Source of the DNA: Pseudophaeobacter sp.
Lineage (GTDB): Bacteria > Pseudomonadota > Alphaproteobacteria > Rhodobacterales > Rhodobacteraceae
NCBI GenBank assembly: GCA_027019165.1
Contig: JALUXC010000017.1
Location: 434,001 to 498,000 of the forward strand
Reading direction: 5' to 3'
DNA: 64,000 nt
Part shown: positions 59,101 through 64,000 of the stretch, piece by piece
Position numbering within the stretch: position 1 is the first letter of the stretch
Layout: each line of letters starts with the position of its first letter
Made by a program: the position numbers and the translations under genes
The notes under the pieces: generated by a model
Told to the model about the DNA's origin: nothing
What the model saw: only the letters and a program-made list of their open reading frames with translations
Database searches by the model: none

Positions 59101-59121
59101 TTGCTTGACAGTGTAAAGTTT
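59101..59121. promoter_or_regulatory. candidate TetR operator 2 over a -35 box
   Basis: Imperfect copy of operator 1 (15 of 21 positions match), TTGCTTGACA then GTGTAAAGTTT. It contains TTGACA, a good -35 hexamer for the DUF2306 gene. Confidence 0.55.
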
Positions 59122-59151
59122 GATCCGGAAATAGTTGCAAGGAGTGATGAG

Positions 59152-59787
59152 ATGTCAGTTGATGCGCGGCCTCAGGGCTATCCGAAATGGGTTGTCACAG
59201 CGATGTGGGTGTCTGCGGTGCTGATCGCGGTCGGCTCGTATCGTTTTCTGATTGCCGATGTGGCCCTGGTGATGCCGGCGATGCTGCATCACGCGCTGGA
59301 GCGGCCCTTGATGTTCTATTTGCACATTGGTCTTGCGCCGATTGCGCTGGCCTTGCTGCCGCTGCAATTCTCAAAAGGCCTGCGAAAGGCGCGCCCGGCG
59401 GTGCATCGCTGGTTGGGGCGGCTTTATGGCGTTTCGATTCTTTTGGCGGGGATCAGCGGCATCTGGCTCGCCTACACCACCGAAGAGGGGCCGGTGGCGG
59501 CGCTGGGATTGGCGCTGCTGGCGCTGGCCTGGCTCTGGACGACGGGCCTTGCGGTCTGGCATGCGATGCGCCGCCGCTTTGCGCAGCATCGCGCGTGGAT
59601 GATCCGCTCTGCCGCGCTGACGCTGGCCGCCGTGACCTTGCGGATCTATTTGCCGATTGGATCAGCCACGGTTGGGTTTGAGGCCAGCTATCCGGTCATC
59701 TGCTGGATCGCCTGGGTGCCCAACCTGATGCTGGCCGAATGGATCCTGCGCCGGGGCCGTGGCGCGCCGGTGGGCGCCACGGCATAA
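59152..59787 (+). CDS. DUF2306 membrane protein
   Basis: A 211-residue inner-membrane protein with about six helices (residues 12-30, 45-70, 90-110, 115-135, 150-170, 180-198). The RPAVHRWLGRLYGVSILLAGISGIW and RRFAQHRAWMIRSAALTLAAVTLRI segments match DUF2306, which has conserved histidines and no known function. ATG 59152 follows AAGGAG. It is likely under control of the divergent TetR protein. Confidence 0.85.
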   Translation: MSVDARPQGYPKWVVTAMWVSAVLIAVGSYRFLIADVALVMPAMLHHALERPLMFYLHIGLAPIALALLPLQFSKGLRKARPAVHRWLGRLYGVSILLAGISGIWLAYTTEEGPVAALGLALLALAWLWTTGLAVWHAMRRRFAQHRAWMIRSAALTLAAVTLRIYLPIGSATVGFEASYPVICWIAWVPNLMLAEWILRRGRGAPVGATA

Positions 59788-59794
59788 GACCGCG

Positions 59795-60382
59795 TCAGAG
59801 CGCGCCCTTGGTGGAGGGGATCGCATCGCCTTTGCGCGGATCGGTCTCGACCGCATCGCGCAAGGCGCGGGCCACGGCCTTGAAGGCGGCTTCAGCGACG
59901 TGGTGGCTGTTGAACCCGTGGATCTGGTCGATGTGGAGCGTGATGCCGCCATGGGTGCTGAGCGCCTGAAAGAACTCGCGCACCAGCTCGGTATCAAAGG
60001 TGCCGATCTTGGGCGCCTCTAGGGTCACGTTCCAGATCAGGAAAGGGCGCGCCGACAGGTCCAGCGCGCAGCGCACCTGGGCATCATCCATCGGCAGGTG
60101 GCATTCGCCATAGCGGCGGATGCCCTTCTTGTCTCCGAGCGCTTTGACCAGCGCCTGACCCAGCGCAATGCCGGTGTCCTCGACCGTGTGGTGATCGTCG
60201 ATGTGATAATCGCCCTTGGCGCGGATGGTCATGTCGATGAGCGAATGCCGCGCCAGCTGGTCCAGCATGTGATCGAAAAAGCCGACACCGGTCTGATTGT
60301 CATAGGCCCCGGTGCCATCGAGGTTGATCTCCACCGAAATCTCGGTCTCGGCGGTGGAGCGGGTGATCTTTGCGCTGCGCAT
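59795..60382 (-). CDS. hisB: imidazoleglycerol-phosphate dehydratase
   Basis: HisB dehydrates IGP to imidazole acetol phosphate. The 195-residue protein has metal-binding motifs [35 protein letters not shown] and [22 protein letters not shown] 60382 gives the usual 195 residues; ATG 60403 would add seven. Convergent with the DUF2306 gene. Confidence 0.97.
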   Translation of the reverse strand: MRSAKITRSTAETEISVEINLDGTGAYDNQTGVGFFDHMLDQLARHSLIDMTIRAKGDYHIDDHHTVEDTGIALGQALVKALGDKKGIRRYGECHLPMDDAQVRCALDLSARPFLIWNVTLEAPKIGTFDTELVREFFQALSTHGGITLHIDQIHGFNSHHVAEAAFKAVARALRDAVETDPRKGDAIPSTKGAL

Positions 60383-60595
60383 CTGCGGGCCATCCTTCGT
60401 CATGCTGCCCCGGAAGCCATGCGGCACCAAAGGGCTGGTGCTGCGCTTATAGGGCGGTCAGGTCTTCCCGCTCAAGAGCGCTCTAGGCGAAATCCGGAAC
60501 CTGTTGCACCGCATCTGTGGGATTGCGCCTGCCTGCGCGCCGTGCGAGCTTGGCGCGCAAATCACATAGCCAAGAAACCCAATGAAAGGGCGTCC

Positions 60596-60835
60596 ATGTC
60601 GACCTGCGTTTTCATCCAGATCCGCTGCAAACCCGGCACCACCTACAAGGTGGCCGAGGATATTGCGCTGCGGGAGATCCATTCCGAGCTTTACTCCACC
60701 AGCGGTGAATATGACCTGTTGATGAAGCTCTACATCCCCAAGGATGAGGATGTGGGCAAATACATCAACGACCACCTCTTGGTGATCCCCAATATCGAAC
60801 GCTCGCTGACGACGATGACCTACAAGGTCTTCTGA
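60596..60835 (+). CDS. stand-alone Lrp/AsnC ligand-binding (RAM) domain protein
   Basis: A 79-residue protein equal to the C-terminal effector domain of Lrp/AsnC regulators, with no HTH. Segments VFIQIRCKPGTTYKVAEDIAL, GEYDLLMKLYIPKDEDVGKYINDHLLVIPNIERSLTTMTY match the RAM fold, which binds amino acids and forms ring oligomers. AAAGGG precedes ATG 60596. It may modulate a full-length Lrp elsewhere. Confidence 0.85.
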   Translation: MSTCVFIQIRCKPGTTYKVAEDIALREIHSELYSTSGEYDLLMKLYIPKDEDVGKYINDHLLVIPNIERSLTTMTYKVF

Positions 60836-60855
60836 GCTGTCGGTCTTTGAAACGC

Positions 60856-60887
60856 AAAACACCCCGGTCCTTGTGCCGGGGTGTTTT
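60856..60887. terminator. bidirectional terminator
   Basis: Perfect 12-bp stem AAAACACCCCGG/CCGGGGTGTTTT with loop TCCTTGTG; A- and T-tracts at both ends serve the RAM-domain gene (plus) and the aminotransferase gene (minus). Confidence 0.9.
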
Positions 60888-60910
60888 GGTTTTCGGTGTT
60901 CAATGGTCGA

Positions 60911-62263
60911 TCAGGCGGCGATCAGGCCTTGCTCTTTTAGCCGCTCATAGGCCGTATCGATTGAGGTCTTGAGGCGCTTCAGCATCTCGTCCACCTCTGC
61001 CTTGGTAATGATCAGCGGCGGACAAAGCGCCACCGCATTGCCTGCCACCGCGCGCAGGATCAGGCCGTTTTCCTCGCAGAGCTTTTGCGCCATGACCCCG
61101 GCGGCGCCTTTGTCAAAGCTGGCGCCGGTGGTCTTGTTCGACACCAGCTCAAGCGCCGCGATCAGACCCTTGCCGCGCACCTCACCCACCAGCGGGTGAC
61201 CCTCAAAGATCTCGCGTAGCTGCGCCTGCATATGCGCGCCCACCTCGGCGGCATGGCCAAACAGGTTGTCGCGCTCGTAGATTTCCAGGGTCTTCAATGC
61301 GGCGGCGCAGGCGGCGGGATGGCCGGAATAGGTATAGCCGTGGCCAAATACGCCGACCTCATTCGAAGGGGCGACCATTTCCTTGTACATCCAGCCGGGA
61401 ATGACCGAGGCGGAGATCGGGAAATAGGCGGAGCTCAGCTGTTTGGCAAAGGTCATCAGGTCCGGCTTGATGCCCATGGAGGTGCAGCCGAAATCGGCGC
61501 CGGTGCGGCCAAAGCCACAGATCACCTCATCGGCCCAGACCAGGATGCCGTATTTGCGCAGCACCGCCTGCAGTTTCTCGTAATAGCCCTCGGGCGGCAC
61601 GATCACGCCAGAGGCGCCGGTGATCGGCTCCACGATCATCGCGGCGATGGTGTCGGGGTCCTCGGCGATGATCTGCTGTTCCAGATTGTCGATGATCCGG
61701 TCCACGAATTGCGCTTCGGTCTCGTTGCCCTTGCGGCCCGTGTAGTAATGCGGCGCGTCCGAGCGCAGGATGTGCAGCGCCTCCACCGGCGCGTCGAAAT
61801 GCGCCAGGTTCGCGGGCAGGGAGGTCAAAGAGCCTGCCGCCACGGTGACCCCGTGATAGCCGCGCTCGCGGGTGATGATCTTGCGCTTTTCCGGCTTGCC
61901 GATGGCGTTGAAGTAATAACGCAGCATCTTGTAATGGGTGTCGTTAGCGTCCGAGCCGGAGTTGCCAAAGAAGAAATAGGCATCCTCCACAGGCACCATC
62001 GCTTTCAGCTTGTCGGCCAGCGCCTGGATCGGTTCATGCGTCTTGCCGCCAAAGGTGTGCGAGAAGCTGAGCTTGGTCAGCTGGTCCGTGATAGCCTCGA
62101 TCACCTCGGTGTTGCCATAGCCCAGCGAGGTGCACCACAGGCCCGCAAGCCCTTCGATATATTCCTTGCCGTCCTTGTCGTAGACGTAGATGCCCTTGGC
62201 ATGATCCAGGCACAGCTGCTCTGTCGCGGTGAGGTTGGTGGTGGGGTAGATGACAGGGGCCAT
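60911..62263 (-). CDS. class III (omega) aminotransferase
   Basis: A 450-residue PLP-dependent aminotransferase of the omega-amine/taurine-pyruvate group. Motifs: FFGNSGSDANDTHYKMLRYY, GYHGVTVAAGSL, EPITGASGVIVPPEGYY, WADEVICGFGRTG and the Schiff-base lysine in MTFAKQLSSAYFPISA. The substrate amine (taurine, putrescine, beta-alanine or other) cannot be fixed. ATG 62263 follows AAGGAG; the longer frame to 62413 is not conserved-looking. Confidence 0.9.
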   Translation of the reverse strand: MAPVIYPTTNLTATEQLCLDHAKGIYVYDKDGKEYIEGLAGLWCTSLGYGNTEVIEAITDQLTKLSFSHTFGGKTHEPIQALADKLKAMVPVEDAYFFFGNSGSDANDTHYKMLRYYFNAIGKPEKRKIITRERGYHGVTVAAGSLTSLPANLAHFDAPVEALHILRSDAPHYYTGRKGNETEAQFVDRIIDNLEQQIIAEDPDTIAAMIVEPITGASGVIVPPEGYYEKLQAVLRKYGILVWADEVICGFGRTGADFGCTSMGIKPDLMTFAKQLSSAYFPISASVIPGWMYKEMVAPSNEVGVFGHGYTYSGHPAACAAALKTLEIYERDNLFGHAAEVGAHMQAQLREIFEGHPLVGEVRGKGLIAALELVSNKTTGASFDKGAAGVMAQKLCEENGLILRAVAGNAVALCPPLIITKAEVDEMLKRLKTSIDTAYERLKEQGLIAA

Positions 62264-62441
62264 GGCTGAACTCCTTTTGAGAAAGAAACGCGCGGGGCGG
62301 GATATGGGGCGCGGCGCAGCACCGCTGGCGCAAGCATTGGCGCGTTTTTTCCCCAGCGTCAAAAGGAATTTGATCAAAAGCGCGGTGTGGTGGGCGGGAT
62401 GCCCAGAAAACACAAAAGCCGCCCAAGGGACGGCCTTTTGT

Positions 62442-62535
62442 TTCGAATGGAGCGGGCGAGGCGATTCGAACGCCCGACCCTAACCTTGGCAAGGTTATGC
62501 TCTACCCCTGAGCTACGCCCGCGCTGCCATTCGGT
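62442..62535. repeat. direct repeat copy 1 containing tRNA-Gly
   Basis: 94 bp identical to 63337-63430, covering the whole tRNA plus 6 bp before and 13 bp after it. Confidence 0.85.
62448..62522 (-). tRNA. tRNA-Gly (anticodon GCC), copy 1
   Basis: 75-nt cloverleaf on the minus strand: acceptor GCGGGCG/CGCCCGC, anticodon stem TAACC/GGTTA with loop TTGCCAA (GCC), T-loop CGTTCGAATCG, encoded CCA. Confidence 0.95.
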
Positions 62536-62809
62536 GAGCGGTGTTTAGAAAATCGGGTGACAGGCTGCAAGCGGAAAATGTGATCCTTGCTCGGAAATTG
62601 TGACAGGCGCCGGAGGGGAGCAAGCCCCTCAGATACGAGAGCCGCCCCGATGGCAACCGGCCTAACTGATCTGATGCACGGGGGCATGGCCCGAACAGCG
62701 CATCCGGTTCTAGCCCAGCAAACCCGCTTCGGCTGTTCCCCGAGAGCGTGTTTGCGAATGGCCGAAAAGCGGACGAAGCTGACATGCGGCGTGACCGCAG
62801 GTCTCTTTG

Positions 62810-63199
62810 TCAGGACCTTAGCGCGGAAAGAAGGTGAGCGAACTCGTCAACGCGTGCCACCTGCTTTTCCGTCTTCGCAATTTTGCGCAAACAAGGCAGT
62901 AAATAATACGCCAACAGGCTCAGTCTGTCGGGCTCAATATCCGCTAGTCCGTCCTCGACAATTCTCAGGAATGCGTCAACGGACATGAACGACAAGAAAT
63001 CCTTGTAGCCTCGTTCACTTGCAAAAACCCGCCCTTGTAAGAAATTTCGGGCCAGTCGATATTGATCGGGCTTTTTCCAACTGCGGTGCGAAATCGTGAC
63101 TGGCCACGCATCGACATATTTCTCAATAAGAAATGTCGCCGCCTCCTCAGAAGACAGTGAGCGGATAAACTGCGCCTCTGTTCGGTGTGCTTTGTCCAT
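62810..63199 (-). CDS. hypothetical protein between the tRNA-Gly copies
   Basis: A 129-residue, mainly helical soluble protein that I do not recognise. Sequences such as AQFIRSLSSEEAATFLIEKYVDAWPVTI and DRLSLLAYYLLPCLRKIAKTEKQVARVDEF show no catalytic motif. Its base composition is lower in GC than the flanking genes, and it sits alone between two identical tRNA-Gly genes, which suggests acquired DNA. ATG 63199. Confidence 0.55.
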   Translation of the reverse strand: MDKAHRTEAQFIRSLSSEEAATFLIEKYVDAWPVTISHRSWKKPDQYRLARNFLQGRVFASERGYKDFLSFMSVDAFLRIVEDGLADIEPDRLSLLAYYLLPCLRKIAKTEKQVARVDEFAHLLSALRS

Positions 63200-63336
63200 G
63201 TCGAGAGAATATTCAGCAATTTCTGACCACGCAATTATGGCCTCAAAGCAGAGGTTTCCGAGCTACGATCGTGGATCAGGAGAGGCCGTTACCGAAAGCT
63301 GATTTGGAAAGAATCGCTCCAAAACCATCGCTCTTA

Positions 63337-63430
63337 TTCGAATGGAGCGGGCGAGGCGATTCGAACGCCCGACCCTAACCTTGGCAAGGTTATGCTCTAC
63401 CCCTGAGCTACGCCCGCGCTGCCATTCGGT
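63337..63430. repeat. direct repeat copy 2 containing tRNA-Gly
   Basis: Second copy of the 94-bp repeat, 895 bp after the first. Confidence 0.85.
63343..63417 (-). tRNA. tRNA-Gly (anticodon GCC), copy 2
   Basis: Identical in sequence to the copy at 62448-62522. Confidence 0.95.
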
Positions 63431-63507
63431 AGGCGAGTATTTAGGAAGTTCGCACGACAGGCGCAAGGGGAAAAACGAGGGCTTTTTCGGGGAGCTTTCG
63501 CGCGGCG

Positions 63508-64000
63508 CTAGGCCTCGGGCAGATCGAATCCGGCCTGACGCGCGAGGCTGCGCTGCTGCGCGGTTTGCGGCTCGCAGGATATAAAGGCGCTGGCCGGGCA
63601 GGGCGGCAGATCAAGCGCGCGGATCAGTTGGGAATCATATTGCCCCGAGAGCAGCAGGATGCCGTCACGCGCCAGAATATCGCGGGCTCCGCGCCCCTTG
63701 TCCGAGCGGATCCGGCGCATGAAGTCTTTTTGCTGGGCCACCGCCTCCAGCACATCTCGCGGGATCGGGGTGCGCTGCACCAGTCGGAACAGTTCGGCCA
63801 TGCGGGCATTGCCGGTTTCTGCGGCAAAAATCTGCAGGACGACATTTTCGGGCAGCGGGCGCCAGAAATTGGCCGGGTAGGGATGATCGCGAAACAGCCA
63901 GTATATCTGCCGGAACCCTTCGGCCGAGACCGAGCGTTTGGCGTCCTTGTTCTGCCCCGTGGTCAGATATTCGGGGCGGGCTACGATCAGACCCAGATAG
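63508..64000 (-). CDS. hypothetical protein, 5' end beyond the window
   Basis: The frame stays open to the right edge with no start codon forced inside, so the gene is partial (about 163 residues visible). Visible sequence: GLIVARPEYLTTGQNKDAKRS, FRQIYWLFRDHPYPANFWRPLPENVV, FRLVQRTPIPRDVLEAVAQQKDFMRRI and LIRALDLPPCPASAFISCE. An internal ATG at 63801 would give a false short protein. I do not recognise the family. Confidence 0.55.
   Translation of the reverse strand, partial: YLGLIVARPEYLTTGQNKDAKRSVSAEGFRQIYWLFRDHPYPANFWRPLPENVVLQIFAAETGNARMAELFRLVQRTPIPRDVLEAVAQQKDFMRRIRSDKGRGARDILARDGILLLSGQYDSQLIRALDLPPCPASAFISCEPQTAQQRSLARQAGFDLPEA

Noticed and set aside
61232-62269. 345-codon plus-strand frame opposite the aminotransferase gene
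   Set aside because: Antisense shadow; no recognisable family.
62587-62988. 133-codon plus-strand frame between the tRNA-Gly copies
   Set aside because: Low-complexity Arg/Thr/Pro composition and overlap with the better minus-strand gene.

Overview
The window is a high-GC alphaproteobacterial chromosome segment. Its gene content points to the Roseobacter group of Rhodobacteraceae. Supporting features are the alphaproteobacterial 18-kDa complex I accessory subunit, several TRAP transporter genes, a betaine-type ABC transporter, the thi order C-O-S-G-E-F-D behind a TPP riboswitch, a bioBFDA operon preceded by two BioR-like boxes, and dispersed his genes. Family identifications come from motifs read by eye, not from database searches.

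Layout. 1-1401 is AT-rich accessory DNA with one membrane protein, ending at the 3' end of tRNA-Arg(TCT). 1514-5878 holds a GNAT acetyltransferase, the complex I subunit, a PepSY membrane protein and uvrB. 6141-14572 is the most unusual part: a regulator with a LuxR-like HTH fused to an alpha/beta-hydrolase fold that has lost its catalytic residues, followed by three secreted or periplasmic proteins (a VWA protein, an unrecognised 529-aa protein and a 1196-aa protein with a divergent kinase-like C-terminus). 14992-21904 is surface-glycan or nucleotide-sugar type material (two glycosyltransferase-like proteins, an FAD oxidoreductase, an epimerase, a TIM-barrel isomerase, a sulfotransferase-like protein), with a decayed gene and tRNA-Thr between the parts.

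21907-31019 is catabolic and transport: LysR, cytochrome P450, an orphan TRAP binding protein, a fatty-acid desaturase and a complete TRAP system whose small subunit carries an unusual TM2/coiled-coil extension. A CHASE/PAS hybrid histidine kinase (31496-34042) follows. 34072-40377 is the thiamine operon on the minus strand, led by its riboswitch. 40523-44670 is the biotin operon on the plus strand. 45031-49090 encodes a betaine-type ABC transporter with two permease domains fused in one chain.

49219-64000 is mostly housekeeping: a DUF2478 protein, tRNA-Tyr, a TrmH-family 23S rRNA methyltransferase, YHS and CoA-binding proteins, hisE/hisF/hisA/hisH/hisB interleaved with small stress-type genes (DUF2867, DUF2147, WGR, peroxiredoxin with a divergent AraC, TetR with a divergent DUF2306 protein), a stand-alone Lrp ligand-binding domain, a class III aminotransferase, and two identical tRNA-Gly(GCC) genes flanking a lower-GC hypothetical gene. 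The last gene runs off the right edge. I saw no CRISPR array, rRNA, transposase or integrase.

The best candidate for an undescribed system is 6141-14572: a pseudo-hydrolase regulator next to an exported VWA, unknown and kinase-like trio.
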